Below are positions 15,341-25,210 of a stretch of DNA of 64,000 nt, one piece after another (positions within the stretch are counted from its first letter, which is position 1; each line of letters opens with the position of its first letter). Below the pieces are notes generated by a model. It searched no databases and had not been told where the DNA came from. It was given only the letters and a program-made list of their open reading frames with translations. The translations under genes and the position numbers were made by a program. The DNA is from Acidiphilium iwatense (GTDB lineage: Bacteria > Pseudomonadota > Alphaproteobacteria > Acetobacterales > Acetobacteraceae): positions 62,001 to 126,000 of the forward strand of contig NZ_JAKGBZ010000001.1 in NCBI RefSeq assembly GCF_021556475.1, written 5' to 3'.

Positions 15341-16510
15341 CTACAGCAGAAATCCGAGTTCGAGAACGCCGTAGAACTGTCCGGGTCCGCCCCGATCGGC
15401 GCCAAATCCCTGCCCCTGCGCATAGTGCGACAGATGAACATACGCCATCACCGGCCGCACGAAAACGTTTTTATATTGCCAGGTCGGGTTGACCTGAAAG
15501 CTCCAATAGGACACGCCGGCGCCGAAGCCGAACCAGTCGCCATAGATCGCCGCGTTGGCCCGATCCGCCTTGTCGGTGTTGCTGCCGACCCAGGCGATCT
15601 GGCTGCCGACCGACCATTGCTTGCTGACCTGATAGTCGGTGCTCAGAACCGCGCCCATGTAGCCATAGGTTTTCGCGGCGCCGACAACCGGGTCTTTCGG
15701 CGTCCATTGATACTGGACGTAAGGCTGCAGTGTCAGCTTGCCCACGACATAATTGATGCCGCCGCCCACCATGTTGCTGTTGTCGAAGGCGGAAGCCGCG
15801 GGTTTGCCGGCAATGATCGTCCTTCCGGCATTGAATCCACCGTAAAGATAAACATAGCTTGCCGGGTTCAGGGTATAGGTCAGCGCCGCCTGCACATAAT
15901 TGAACTGCTTGGTATAGTAGCCATCGGAAAACTGGGCGTTCAGTGTCACCGGACCGTAACTGAAGTTCGCCTGCACGCCGCGTCCGGTGCCGATTTCGTC
16001 ATATCCCGGACCGGAGAGAAAGAAATTTGGATTCTTCCAGTCCCGCCCATATTCGAACCCTTCGAGCGAGGTGAGCTTGCCGATCTCGATGCTGAAATGA
16101 TCGCTCGGATTGAGCGACACCGCGGCAAAGTGAACGGGATCGGTATAGATCTGCCCGGCACGGGGCCGCGTATAGAGAATCTTGGGCGAATCGGCATAGC
16201 CGATCACCGGAAACGAATAGGCGCCGATCTCCACGTTGAACCGAACCAACCCCGACGGCTTGACGATATGAATTTGCGCATTGGCGATCGCCGCATTGGT
16301 CGGATTCTCGCGCCCGGAGCCATCCGGTATTGGATTGCTGACCACCGCGCCATAGCCGTCGATACCGCCGAGAACATCCCACGTTCCGAGCGGACCGAGA
16401 TCGACCGGAATCGCTTGCGGTCCATTCATCGCGCGTGCCTCCGGCGCCGCCGCCAGAATCGCGCCAATACCCAGGCCACAAACTAACATCGAGTACATCA
16501 ATTTCTTCAT
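15341..16510 (-). CDS. Outer-membrane porin-like beta-barrel
   Basis: The 389-residue precursor starts MKKLMYSMLVCGLGIGAILAAAPEARA, a clear signal peptide cut near residue 27. The rest is a string of amphipathic beta strands rich in Tyr, Gly and Asn (such as YVYLYGGFNAG and YVQYQWTPKDP). It ends in LELGFLL, close to a beta-barrel insertion signal. It resembles the putative porin families of proteobacteria. The start has AAGGAG eight bases upstream. It is the third gene of a leftward operon with the binding protein and choline sulfatase, so it probably admits choline-O-sulfate or choline to the periplasm (inference). Confidence 0.82.
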   Translation of the reverse strand: MKKLMYSMLVCGLGIGAILAAAPEARAMNGPQAIPVDLGPLGTWDVLGGIDGYGAVVSNPIPDGSGRENPTNAAIANAQIHIVKPSGLVRFNVEIGAYSFPVIGYADSPKILYTRPRAGQIYTDPVHFAAVSLNPSDHFSIEIGKLTSLEGFEYGRDWKNPNFFLSGPGYDEIGTGRGVQANFSYGPVTLNAQFSDGYYTKQFNYVQAALTYTLNPASYVYLYGGFNAGRTIIAGKPAASAFDNSNMVGGGINYVVGKLTLQPYVQYQWTPKDPVVGAAKTYGYMGAVLSTDYQVSKQWSVGSQIAWVGSNTDKADRANAAIYGDWFGFGAGVSYWSFQVNPTWQYKNVFVRPVMAYVHLSHYAQGQGFGADRGGPGQFYGVLELGFLL

Positions 16511-16574
16511 GTTTCATCGCTCCTTGGTTGTTTGGCGTCCCTGCTGGAAAGTCTTCTTTGTTATTCGGTCTCGT

Positions 16575-17522
16575 CTATTTGATGCCCAGTGCCTGTTCGG
16601 CGGCCGGCAGTGCTTTCTGGCCGGAAGCGGTCTTCACGCCCTTGAGCCAGCTTTGCAGAAGCTGCGGATGCTGCTTGAGATAATCCACCGCTTCATGTTT
16701 CGCGCTGACCTTTCCCTTGGCGACCGGCACCATCATCAAGTTTTCCATGGCGACGTTGAATTTCAGTTGCCCGAACAGATGCGCGAGATTCGGGCATTGT
16801 CGGGAAAATCCCGGACGCCCGAGCGTATAGACCGTCGCCTGGCCGTAATGCGGACCGAAATATGCGGCACCACCCTTGAGATAGGTGATATGGTAGCGCA
16901 CGTTCATCGGATTGGGCTCCCAGGCGAGAAACGCGATCCACCGATGCCGGGCGACATCGCGCGAAACTTCCGACAACATGCCGACTTCGCTGGACGCGAC
17001 TAGCTTCCAGCCCTTGAGGCCATCGGCATTCGCCGCGATCATCTTGCGGATATTCTGATCCGCCGGCGCTCCGGGACCAATTCCGTAGATTTTATGGTCG
17101 AATTTCGCGGCATGTTTGTTCAGATCGGATATGTTGTGAACGCCAGCGGCGGCCACATATTCGGGGACCGCCAGGGTAAATTTGGCGCCGCTCAGATTGG
17201 TGCCCAGACGCTCGAAACCGCCTTGATAGGATTTGACGAAGTGCTTCTGGGCCGGCATCCAGTTGCCTTGAAACACGTCGATCTGCTGGTTCTTGAGTGC
17301 CTGATAGATGATCGGCACCGCCAGATGTTCGATTTTCTGATGGTAGCCAATCGCATCCAGAACTGTTCCCGCGAGCGCGTCGGTGACGCGGATATCGGTC
17401 CAGGATGGCTGGCCCATTTTCACCACTTTGCAGGACGCGGGATCGGCCCGCGCCGTCACGGTTATCAACATCGCAACGTTGATGGCACCAAGCCAAACCA
17501 GAGTCCGATATTGTCTCGGCAT
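16575..17522 (-). CDS. Choline/betaine-type substrate-binding protein (ChoX/OpuAC family)
   Basis: Periplasmic binding protein of 315 residues. The signal peptide is MPRQYRTLVWLGAINVAMLI..ARA, followed by a mature start DPASCKVVKMGQPSWTDI. Segments such as GNWMPAQKHFV and FLAWEPNPMNVRY match the choline-binding ChoX type, where aromatic residues form the quaternary-amine box. The ATG at 17522 is chosen because GAAAGG lies eight bases upstream; ATG 17531 directly abuts that site. It is 13 bases after betC and 64 before the porin gene. No ABC permease or ATPase gene is nearby, so its transport partner must be encoded elsewhere or is not an ABC system. Confidence 0.88.
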   Translation of the reverse strand: MPRQYRTLVWLGAINVAMLITVTARADPASCKVVKMGQPSWTDIRVTDALAGTVLDAIGYHQKIEHLAVPIIYQALKNQQIDVFQGNWMPAQKHFVKSYQGGFERLGTNLSGAKFTLAVPEYVAAAGVHNISDLNKHAAKFDHKIYGIGPGAPADQNIRKMIAANADGLKGWKLVASSEVGMLSEVSRDVARHRWIAFLAWEPNPMNVRYHITYLKGGAAYFGPHYGQATVYTLGRPGFSRQCPNLAHLFGQLKFNVAMENLMMVPVAKGKVSAKHEAVDYLKQHPQLLQSWLKGVKTASGQKALPAAEQALGIK

Positions 17523-17535
17523 GATCTTCATCCTT

Positions 17536-19074
17536 TCAGGTTTTCGTGACTTTCGGAAAGCGCGCGCGGCTCTCAAGCTCGCCGAGCTTCAGGTGATTGC
17601 GCATATATTGTTCCGAGGCATCGGTGACGGGCTGGAAATCCCAGTGCCGATACCGTCCTTTGCGCAAGGCATCGTTGATGAACCGGCGTCGCTTCTGGCT
17701 CGCCAGCACGTCGGCATGGATCGCGGGCAGATCCCAGCGGTGGCCGACCTCGTTGCGAAACGCCGCGACCAGTTCGGCATGGTCGGGGCTATGCGCGAGA
17801 TTGACCACCTCGTCGGGATCGGCGCGCAGATCGAACAACTGATCGGGGTCGGCCGGCGAATGGATGAATTTGAATGCACCCCGCCGGATCATCACGATCG
17901 GCGCGACAGCACCTTCGCCCATATATTCGCCGAAAACCCCGTCGTGCCCGCCATCGCCCGAAAGATGCGCGAGCAGCGACCTGCCATCGACCGGTACGCC
18001 ATAATCCAATGTCCGGCCACCCTGCGCGATATCAACGAGCGTCGGCAGTATATCCACCGACGACACCGAAGCGGTGACGGTTGCCGGGAGGAACCGTCCC
18101 GGCGCGTGCACGATGAGCGGTATCCGGCACGCATTCTCGAAAAACGTCATCTTGTACCAGAGACTGTGCTCACCGAGCATTTCGCCGTGATCGGCGGTGA
18201 CCATGGTGACGGTCCGCTCCATCAGGCCGCATTGCCGCATCGTGTCGAGCAGAAAACCGATCTGGTCATCGACATAGGAAATCGCGGCATAATAGGCATG
18301 GCGCGCATCGCGGATATTGTCCTCGCTCACCGGCTCGCGATCCATATTGGAAACGTACCGGAGCCGTCGCGAATGCGGGTCGAGATCGGCGGCAGCGGGA
18401 CGAATCCGCGGCATGTCGATCTCGACCGGCTTGTAGCGGTTCCAGTATTCCTCGGTCATCGCGAACGGGTCATGCGGATGGGTCAGCGACACGACCATGC
18501 AGAATGGCCGGTCGTCGTCGTCGCGCGCCAGGTCGAACAATTTCCGGCGCGCGCTGAAAATCACCTCATCGTCGAAATCCATCTGGTTGGTGCGCACGCA
18601 CAGGCCGGCGTCGCGCACCGAACTCATGTCGTGATACCAGTCGGGCCGCGTGTCGAAGTCGCTCCAATCGGGAGTCCAGCCAAAATCGGCCGGGTAGATG
18701 TCGGTGGTCAGGCGCTCCTCGAAGCCGTGCATCTGGTCCGGCCCGCAGAAATGCATCTTGCCCGAAAGAATCGTGCGATAGCCGGCATTGCGCAGATGAT
18801 GCGCGAAGGTGGGCAGGGTCGCCTGAAATTCGACGGCGTTGTCATAGGCGCCGATCGCCGATGGCATCCGGCCGGACATGAAGACATAGCGCGACGGCCC
18901 GCAGAGCGGGCTGTTGCAATAGGCGTTGGCGAAGATCACGCCGGTTTCGGCCAGCGCATCGATATGCGGCGCCTTGGCGACGCGGTTGCCATAAGCGGGC
19001 AGGGCGGCCGCGCCAAGCTGGTCCGCCATGATGATCAGAATATTGGGCTTGCGTTCAGGTCGCGCAGTCGGCAC
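17536..19074 (-). CDS. betC: Choline-sulfatase
   Basis: Type I sulfatase that releases choline and sulfate from choline-O-sulfate. The N-terminal KPNILIIMADQLGAAALPAYGN carries metal-binding Asp. The signature SPLCGPSR holds the Cys (residue 58 from this start) that is converted to formylglycine. VTADHGEMLGEHSLWYK is the second metal region. The C-terminal choline-sulfatase tail, RRFINDALRKGRYRHWDFQP, is present. I prefer the GTG at 19074 with GGGAG upstream; a longer frame begins at TTG 19128. It is the first gene of the betC/binding protein/porin operon and divergent from the LysR gene. Confidence 0.93.
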   Translation of the reverse strand: MPTARPERKPNILIIMADQLGAAALPAYGNRVAKAPHIDALAETGVIFANAYCNSPLCGPSRYVFMSGRMPSAIGAYDNAVEFQATLPTFAHHLRNAGYRTILSGKMHFCGPDQMHGFEERLTTDIYPADFGWTPDWSDFDTRPDWYHDMSSVRDAGLCVRTNQMDFDDEVIFSARRKLFDLARDDDDRPFCMVVSLTHPHDPFAMTEEYWNRYKPVEIDMPRIRPAAADLDPHSRRLRYVSNMDREPVSEDNIRDARHAYYAAISYVDDQIGFLLDTMRQCGLMERTVTMVTADHGEMLGEHSLWYKMTFFENACRIPLIVHAPGRFLPATVTASVSSVDILPTLVDIAQGGRTLDYGVPVDGRSLLAHLSGDGGHDGVFGEYMGEGAVAPIVMIRRGAFKFIHSPADPDQLFDLRADPDEVVNLAHSPDHAELVAAFRNEVGHRWDLPAIHADVLASQKRRRFINDALRKGRYRHWDFQPVTDASEQYMRNHLKLGELESRARFPKVTKT

Positions 19075-19158
19075 TCTTGGATGCTCCCGTTTGTCGAAAT
19101 CCGGCTCAAACCGGAATGCTGAAGACAAAGCAGGAATGTTTGAAGACAGAATCTCCTA

Positions 19159-20151
19159 ATGGTTCGTATTCGCATGACTAATGGCAACTGGCGTTTGATC
19201 TTGCCTTCTCTTGCCGTTTTCGAAGCGGCGGGACGGCATCTCAATTTCAGCGGCGCGGCGCGGGAGCTCGGCACCACGCAACCGGCGGTCAGCCATCACA
19301 TGTCATGGCTGGAAACCGAACTCGGCTGCCTTTTGTTTCGCCGCCTGCATCGCGGCGTCAGCCTGACGCCGGAAGGCCGCGTCCTGTTCGACGCCGTCAG
19401 TTCGAGTCGCCAGGCGATCGAGCATGCGTTGACCGAAATCCACAACCGCTCCGGCCGGAAACTCGTCAACATCGCCACCGATTACGGCTTCGCCGGCGAT
19501 TGGCTGATTCCGCATCTTGCCGCGCTCCCCTCGTCGGTTTCTGATGTCGAAGTGCGGATCGTAGCCTCTCAGTCCGCGATCGACCCCCGAACCGAAGCGG
19601 CCGATTTCGTCATTCTGCTGGGCTCGGGGCAATGGCCGGGCTGTGTTAGCACATTGTTGTTTCGCGAAACCGTCTATGCGGTTGCCAGCCCGCTTTTCCT
19701 TGCCAAATGCGGGCCGGTGAAAAATGCCGCCGAGCTGGCCCGGTTGCGGCTGCTGCATCTTGAAAGCCGCGACCGCTGCCCCTGGCTGACCTGGAGCGGC
19801 TGGTTCGCCGGCCACGGCGTCGCGTTGAATTCGCGCCAGGGCGATTTCTTTTTCAATACCTACTCGCTGGTCCAGCAGGCGGCGATCGCGGGGCAAGGTA
19901 TCGCGCTCGGCTGGCGACCATTGATCGACCATGCGATCCATGCAGGGCTTCTCGTTCCGGTTCTGGATCAGCCGGTCTCCACCGACATGGGATATTACCT
20001 GGTGGAAGGCGCGAACCGGTCAACCCCGCCGGCTTTCGCCCGGTTTCGGGACTGGCTGGTGGCCGAATGCGCGCGCGCAGGCGCCGGGCCGCGCGCGAAA
20101 TCTACCAGCGAAACCCCTCGGAAGCCTGACGGCGTGCGTCAATCGGGCTAA
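19159..20151 (+). CDS. LysR-family regulator, choline-sulfate-utilisation type
   Basis: LysR regulator of about 330 residues. The N-terminal helix-turn-helix reads LNFSGAARELGTTQPAVSHHMSWLETELG, followed by an inducer-binding domain (VASPLFLAKCGPV, FFFNTYSLVQQAAIAGQGIALGW). Its divergent position next to betC matches the choline-sulfate regulators of rhizobia, so it probably activates the betC operon. The start is ATG 19159; a second ATG is at 19174, and neither has a strong ribosome site. The last 50 bases overlap tail-to-tail with the convergent GlxA-type gene, and the C-terminal tail past about residue 305 is low in complexity. Confidence 0.88.
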   Translation: MVRIRMTNGNWRLILPSLAVFEAAGRHLNFSGAARELGTTQPAVSHHMSWLETELGCLLFRRLHRGVSLTPEGRVLFDAVSSSRQAIEHALTEIHNRSGRKLVNIATDYGFAGDWLIPHLAALPSSVSDVEVRIVASQSAIDPRTEAADFVILLGSGQWPGCVSTLLFRETVYAVASPLFLAKCGPVKNAAELARLRLLHLESRDRCPWLTWSGWFAGHGVALNSRQGDFFFNTYSLVQQAAIAGQGIALGWRPLIDHAIHAGLLVPVLDQPVSTDMGYYLVEGANRSTPPAFARFRDWLVAECARAGAGPRAKSTSETPRKPDGVRQSG

Positions 20152-21097
20152 CGCCGTAGCGGCTGCGGAATGCCCGCGCAAAGGCCGAGGCGGACCCGAA
20201 GGCATAGGCAGCGGCGGTTTCGGCGACACTGTTGCGCGTCTGCTGCAACATGCGCCGCGCCGCCGCGAGCCGCAGGTTGAGATAGTATCCGTAAGGCGAC
20301 ATGCCGAGCTGTGCATGAAACCGCAACTGCAGATTCCGCACCGACAATCCCGCCTGCCGGGCGATGGTCTCGATCGGCAGCGGCTCGGTCAGGCTGGTTT
20401 CCATGAAGCCGATGGCCCTGGCCAAAGCCGGGTCCTTGGTTTTCAGCTCGCCGGCCAGGACGATGTGCTGTGGCTGCTGCGCGATGGTCTTCTGGTCGTA
20501 GATGAAGATGCTGGCGGCATCCAGCGCCAAAGCGAGGCCGTGTCGCGCGCGGATCATGTCCAGGATCATGTCGAGGGTTGGCGCGGCGCCGCCGGTCGTG
20601 CAGCGCCCGCGATCGATCACATAGCGCTCGTTGACCACGTCCACGGCGGGAAATGCCGCCGCGAATTCCTCGATATCCTCCCAATGGGTGGTGGCGCGGC
20701 AGCCGTCAAGCAAACCGGCTTTCGCGAGCACCCAACTGCCGGATTCGATTCCGCCCAGCAGCATGTCGCGCCGCGCCAGGCGCCGCAGGCTGGAGGTCAG
20801 GCCCGCGGCGTGGCGCCGCGCACCGAAAGCGGCCACGACGAACAGCGCGTCGCGTATCTCATCGGTGGCAAATTTTCCTTCGACCACGATGGGAATCCCG
20901 GAACTGGTCGGCGGCGACGCACCATCGGTGGACAGCAGCCGCCAGCGATACAGCTCCCGGCCCGATGCCCGGTTCGCGGCGCGCAGCGGTTCGATCGTCG
21001 CGGCGAGCGACATCAGCGAAAAATCCGGCAGGACCAGAACGTCGATATGACAGATCCTGCCTTCGGCCGATGCGAATAGTCTTGACCAGTCCGACAT
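20102..21097 (-). CDS. GlxA/CdhR-type AraC regulator with DJ-1/PfpI-like domain
   Basis: Regulator of 331 residues. An N-terminal DJ-1/PfpI-like amidase-type domain (about residues 17-185, with [18 protein letters not shown]) precedes two AraC helix-turn-helices (about 225-320, [30 protein letters not shown] and [19 protein letters not shown]). The GlxA family includes CdhR and GbdR, which activate carnitine and glycine-betaine catabolism in Pseudomonas. It sits divergent from the 3-dehydrocarnitine cleavage gene with a 142-bp gap, so it is most likely the carnitine activator here. Its 3' end overlaps the LysR gene by 50 bases on the opposite strand. Confidence 0.9.
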   Translation of the reverse strand: MSDWSRLFASAEGRICHIDVLVLPDFSLMSLAATIEPLRAANRASGRELYRWRLLSTDGASPPTSSGIPIVVEGKFATDEIRDALFVVAAFGARRHAAGLTSSLRRLARRDMLLGGIESGSWVLAKAGLLDGCRATTHWEDIEEFAAAFPAVDVVNERYVIDRGRCTTGGAAPTLDMILDMIRARHGLALALDAASIFIYDQKTIAQQPQHIVLAGELKTKDPALARAIGFMETSLTEPLPIETIARQAGLSVRNLQLRFHAQLGMSPYGYYLNLRLAAARRMLQQTRNSVAETAAAYAFGSASAFARAFRSRYGVSPIDARRQASEGFRW

Positions 21098-21239
21098 GGA
21101 TTTCCGTGAACGGAACGTAGAACTACCGAATTCGTATCAAGATTTTCGCTTTTTGTATAGCATGTTATGCGCACCCGAGACAAGCTTTGCGCGGGAATTT
21201 ATCGCGGCGACAACGCCGCCTGTTAGGGAACGATCTGCC

Positions 21240-22151
21240 ATGAACTGGGATATTTTCATTACCTGTGCCGTCACCGGCTCTGGCCTCACGGCCGACAGGA
21301 GCGAGCACATCCCGATCACCCCGAAGCAGATCGCCGATTCAGCCATCGAAGCGGCGAGGGCAGGGGCCGCGATCGCCCATATCCATGTGCGCGATCCCGC
21401 AACCGGCGCGCCGTCGCGCGACCCGGCCCTGTACCGGGAGGTTGTGCAGCGGGTGCGCGACTCGGAAACCGACGTGGTGCTGAACCTCACCGCCGGCATG
21501 GGCGGCGATCTCGTTCTCGGCGGCACCGATTGCCCGCTTCCGCTCGATCCGGCCAAGACGGACATGGCCGGCTCGGACGAAAGGCTGGCGCATGTCGCGG
21601 AACTGCTGCCGGAAATCTGCACGCTCGACTGCGGGTCGATGAACTTCGCCGAAGGCGACTACGTCATGACCAACACGCCGGCAATGCTCCGCGCCATGGC
21701 GCGGCGTGTGCAGACGCTCGGCGTGCGGCCGGAAATCGAAGTGTTCGACACCGGACATCTGGTTTTGGCAAAGCAACTGGTCAGCGAAGGGCTAATCGAC
21801 GATCCGGTGATGATTCAGCTCTGCATGGGAATCCCCTACGGTGCCCCGAACGACATGGCCACCCTCCAGGCGATGGTGCAGAACCTGCCGGCCGGTTGCG
21901 TGTTCTCGGCCTTTTCGATCGGCCGGATGCAACTCCCCTATGTCGCGATGGCGGCGCTTGCCGGCGGCAATGTCCGCGTCGGGCTGGAGGACAATATCTG
22001 GCTGAACCGAGGTGTCAAAGCGACGAACGGCCAGCTTGTGGAACGCGCCGCGACGACATTGCGCGCCATGGGCGCGCGTCTGCTGGGTCCGGCCGAGGTG
22101 CGCCGCAAGCTGCGCCTGCGGAACCCGGCGGTCCAGGGAGCGGTAGCATGA
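21240..22151 (+). CDS. cdhC: 3-keto-acid cleavage enzyme (BKACE), probable 3-dehydrocarnitine:acetyl-CoA trimethylamine transferase
   Basis: BKACE-family enzyme of 303 residues. Zn ligands H47 and H49 lie in [18 protein letters not shown], and the TIM-barrel segments LNLTAGMGG and [10 protein letters not shown] are visible. The family condenses a beta-keto acid with acetyl-CoA. Next to a carnitine dehydrogenase the expected reaction is 3-dehydrocarnitine plus acetyl-CoA to betainyl-CoA plus acetoacetate. The ATG at 21240 has GGAACG upstream and begins directly with the conserved N-terminus. It overlaps the next gene as ATGA. Specificity is inferred from context. Confidence 0.9.
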   Translation: MNWDIFITCAVTGSGLTADRSEHIPITPKQIADSAIEAARAGAAIAHIHVRDPATGAPSRDPALYREVVQRVRDSETDVVLNLTAGMGGDLVLGGTDCPLPLDPAKTDMAGSDERLAHVAELLPEICTLDCGSMNFAEGDYVMTNTPAMLRAMARRVQTLGVRPEIEVFDTGHLVLAKQLVSEGLIDDPVMIQLCMGIPYGAPNDMATLQAMVQNLPAGCVFSAFSIGRMQLPYVAMAALAGGNVRVGLEDNIWLNRGVKATNGQLVERAATTLRAMGARLLGPAEVRRKLRLRNPAVQGAVA

Positions 22152-23656
22152 GCGATATCCGAACCGCCGCGGTGATCGGCGCGGGCGTGATCGGTGCGGG
22201 ATGGGCCGCGCGCTTCGTGCTGAACGGCATCGACGTTATCGTTCACGATCCCCACCCGGAGGCCGAGCGCCGCACCCGCGACGTGCTGGCGAATGCCGAG
22301 CGTTCCCATGCCCGCCTGACCATGGCGCCGAGCGGCCGGCAGGGAACGCTGCGTTTCGCCCCATCGATCGCGGAGGCCGTCGCCCAGGCTGATTTTGTGC
22401 AGGAAAGCGCGCCGGAACGCGAGGACGTCAAGAAAGCCCTGCTCGCCGAAATCGACGCCAGGGCGCGCCCCGATGTGCTGGTGTGCTCGTCCACTTCCGG
22501 CCTGCTGCCGAACCGCCTGCAAATGGACATGAAATACCCGGACCGTTTCCTGGTCGGGCACCCGTTCAACCCGGTCTATCTCCTGCCGCTGGTCGAATTG
22601 TGCGGCGGCAAACGGACCGCCGCCGATGCCATCACCCGCGCGCGCGAATTCTATAACGGGATCGGCATGCGGCCGCTCGTGGTCCGCAAGGAGATCGACG
22701 GCTTCATCGCGGACCGTCTGTTAGAGGCGCTGTGGCGCGAGGCGCTCTGGCTGGTGCATGACGACATCGCCACGGTCGAAGAGATCGACGATGCGATCCG
22801 CTTCGGCGCCGGTCTGCGCTGGGCCTTCATGGGCACCTTCCAGCTTTACCGCCTCGCCGGCGGCGAGGACGGAATGCGTCATTTCATGGCGCAGTTCGGT
22901 CCCGCCCTGCAATTGCCCTGGAGCAAGCTGACCGATGTGCCGGAATTGACCGATGCGTTCATCGACAAAATCGCCAGGCAATCCGACGCCCAGGCCGGCG
23001 GCGCTCCGCTTCGCGACGCGGAACGCAAGCGCGACGATTGCCTGGTGGCGATCATGCAGGCGTTGAAAGCCCAGGACTATGCCGCCGGTGCGGTATTGGC
23101 AGGCTACGAAGAGAAACTCTTCGCCGCGGCGCATGAAGACGCCGGTGCTGAGCGCGAGACCGATCCGACCCAGCCTCTGCAATTGCACACCGGCCGCGTG
23201 CTCCCCGAATGGGTGGACTACAACAACCACATGACCGAAAGCCGCTACCTGCAAATATTCGGCGACAGTTCCGACGCGCTGTTCCACTCCATCGGCATCG
23301 ATGGCGACTACCACGCATCCGGCTTCAGCTATTACACGGTGGAGACGCATATCGTTCATCGACGCGAAATCGCCGGTCTTGAACCGTTCTATACCACCAC
23401 GCAAATCCTCGATGCCGATCCGAAGCGCCTGCACGTGTTTCATCGCCTGCATCACGGCCGATCGCATGATTTACTGGCCAGCGCTGAACAAATGCTGCTG
23501 CATGTCGATACGCGGCAGAGCCGTGCCTGCCCCGCGCGCGCCGACATCCACGAACGGGTCATCGCCCTGCGTGACGCGCATGTCCACCTGGAACGGCCCG
23601 AGCAGGCCGGACGGCATGTCGGCGTGATGACCGCGCCTGAGATCGCGGCGCCCTAA
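22148..23656 (+). CDS. Bifunctional L-carnitine dehydrogenase / betainyl-CoA thioesterase
   Basis: Two-domain fusion of 502 residues. Residues 1-320 are a 3-hydroxyacyl-CoA-dehydrogenase-like domain with the NAD motif [11 protein letters not shown] (9-19), the catalytic region [18 protein letters not shown] and [17 protein letters not shown]. It oxidises L-carnitine to 3-dehydrocarnitine. Residues about 340-490 form a hot-dog thioesterase with [17 protein letters not shown] near 357-373. It would hydrolyse betainyl-CoA to glycine betaine, closing the pathway. Such fusions are known in rhizobia. The start overlaps the cdhC stop as ATGA, so all three activities are made from one coupled transcript. 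Confidence 0.92.
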   Translation: MSDIRTAAVIGAGVIGAGWAARFVLNGIDVIVHDPHPEAERRTRDVLANAERSHARLTMAPSGRQGTLRFAPSIAEAVAQADFVQESAPEREDVKKALLAEIDARARPDVLVCSSTSGLLPNRLQMDMKYPDRFLVGHPFNPVYLLPLVELCGGKRTAADAITRAREFYNGIGMRPLVVRKEIDGFIADRLLEALWREALWLVHDDIATVEEIDDAIRFGAGLRWAFMGTFQLYRLAGGEDGMRHFMAQFGPALQLPWSKLTDVPELTDAFIDKIARQSDAQAGGAPLRDAERKRDDCLVAIMQALKAQDYAAGAVLAGYEEKLFAAAHEDAGAERETDPTQPLQLHTGRVLPEWVDYNNHMTESRYLQIFGDSSDALFHSIGIDGDYHASGFSYYTVETHIVHRREIAGLEPFYTTTQILDADPKRLHVFHRLHHGRSHDLLASAEQMLLHVDTRQSRACPARADIHERVIALRDAHVHLERPEQAGRHVGVMTAPEIAAP

Positions 23657-23713
23657 CACCATCCGGCTCGCCTGCGACAGGTCCGAGCCATCGCGAACGA
23701 AAAAGAGAGAAAA

Positions 23714-25210
23714 ATGCAGGAAACCGTCCATCATATCGCCGGTCGCCCGAGTCCGACCGCCAGCCGGTCCAATCTGGTCGAAGCCCATTCGATCGATTAC
23801 ATTCCGCTGAAAGAACGTCATGGCAAGGTCTGGCATCTGTGGCCGGTCTGGTTCACCGGCGATGCCCATCTCGCGACCCTCGCGACCGGCGTGCTGGGTC
23901 TGTCGATGGGGGCCAACCTGATCTGGACGATCATCGCGATCGTTCTCGGCTGCGCGTTCGGCACGTTCTTCATGGCATTCCACTCGACGCAGGGTCCGCA
24001 GCTTGGCCTGCCGCAGATGATCCAATCGCGGCCGCAATTCGGCTATATGGGCGCCTTGCTGGTCTGGATCATCGCGCTCGTCTGCTATATCGGGTTCAAT
24101 GCGTTCAATCAGTTGCTCGCCGGCCAGACGATTCATCAACTGACCGCCGTTAACACAAAGTTATCGTTTTCGGTCTTCACCATCGTTTCGATCGTCATCG
24201 CAATCATCGGCTATGATTGGATTCATAGGGCGCAGCGGCTGATATCGTTCATCATGATCGCCGTTCTGGTGGTTTTCACCGTCGGCGTCAGCGCCTATGC
24301 CGGATTTCCCGGACACGCATTCGATCTGGCGTCCTTTCAGTCCATCCCGTTCCTCGCCGAATTTTTCGCGGCGGCGGCCTATCAGTTGAGCTGGGCGATC
24401 TACGTTTCCGACTATTCGCGATATCTGCCGCCCGATGTCGGCGTTCGCGCGTCATTCTGGTGGACCTATCTCGGCGCCTTGATCGGCGGCGCCTGGATGA
24501 TGATCGTCGGCGCGCTCGCCGCAGCCCTGGCGCCCAAGGTCGATGTCGCGCAAGCCGTCCTCCACGCGGGAAATCTGATATTTCCGGGGTTTGGCGTCAT
24601 CGTTCTCGTCGCCTCGTTTCTTGGTCTGATCACCATCACCGGTCTCAATTTTTACGGCGGCTCATTGACGCTGCTCAGCGCGGTCGATTCGTTCAAGCCG
24701 GTGAAAACCAGCGTGAAGACCAGAATTATCAGCGTGCTCGCGGTCGCGGTCGCGGCAACCGCGATCGCCTTCATGGCCTCGGGGAATTTCATGACCGGAT
24801 TCGGTAATTTCCTGACAATTCTGCTGTATCTGTTCACGCCGTGGACGGCGATCAATCTCGTCGATTTCTATTTCGTCCGGCACGGAATGTACTCGATCCG
24901 CGAAATTTTCAATCCAAAGGGCATGTATGGCCGCTGGAACTGGCGCGGCCTGGTCGCCTACGCGATCGGCTTCGTCGTCATGATCCCGTTTTTCAGCACC
25001 GGCATCTATACCGGGCCGATCGCCCACATGCTGGGCGGCGCAGATATTTCGATGCTCGTCGGCCTGCCGGTTTCCACCATCGTCTACCTTCTCGCGTGCC
25101 GTTCCCTGAACCTCGCCGGCGAGCGGCGCCTGGTGGAGCGCGCCGATGCGAGCCTGGAGCCGGTGGTCGCGAAACGAAGCCACGCGCCAGCAATGGCCGA
25201 CGCCAAATGA
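23714..25210 (+). CDS. NCS1/purine-cytosine-permease-family transporter
   Basis: Membrane protein of 498 residues with about twelve spans. Characteristic segments are HLATLATGVLGLSMGANLIWT, SWAIYVSDYSRYLPPDV and LFTPWTAINLVDFYFVRHG, which mark the nucleobase:cation symporter-1 superfamily. It follows the carnitine genes by 57 bases in the same direction with a GAGAG ribosome site. The placement suggests import of carnitine or a related quaternary amine, not a nucleobase. That would be unusual for the superfamily and is inference from context only. Confidence 0.87.
   Translation: MQETVHHIAGRPSPTASRSNLVEAHSIDYIPLKERHGKVWHLWPVWFTGDAHLATLATGVLGLSMGANLIWTIIAIVLGCAFGTFFMAFHSTQGPQLGLPQMIQSRPQFGYMGALLVWIIALVCYIGFNAFNQLLAGQTIHQLTAVNTKLSFSVFTIVSIVIAIIGYDWIHRAQRLISFIMIAVLVVFTVGVSAYAGFPGHAFDLASFQSIPFLAEFFAAAAYQLSWAIYVSDYSRYLPPDVGVRASFWWTYLGALIGGAWMMIVGALAAALAPKVDVAQAVLHAGNLIFPGFGVIVLVASFLGLITITGLNFYGGSLTLLSAVDSFKPVKTSVKTRIISVLAVAVAATAIAFMASGNFMTGFGNFLTILLYLFTPWTAINLVDFYFVRHGMYSIREIFNPKGMYGRWNWRGLVAYAIGFVVMIPFFSTGIYTGPIAHMLGGADISMLVGLPVSTIVYLLACRSLNLAGERRLVERADASLEPVVAKRSHAPAMADAK

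Noticed and set aside
17383-19122. 579-codon plus-strand frame opposite betC
   Set aside because: No recognisable domain, and the sulfatase motifs on the other strand are unambiguous.
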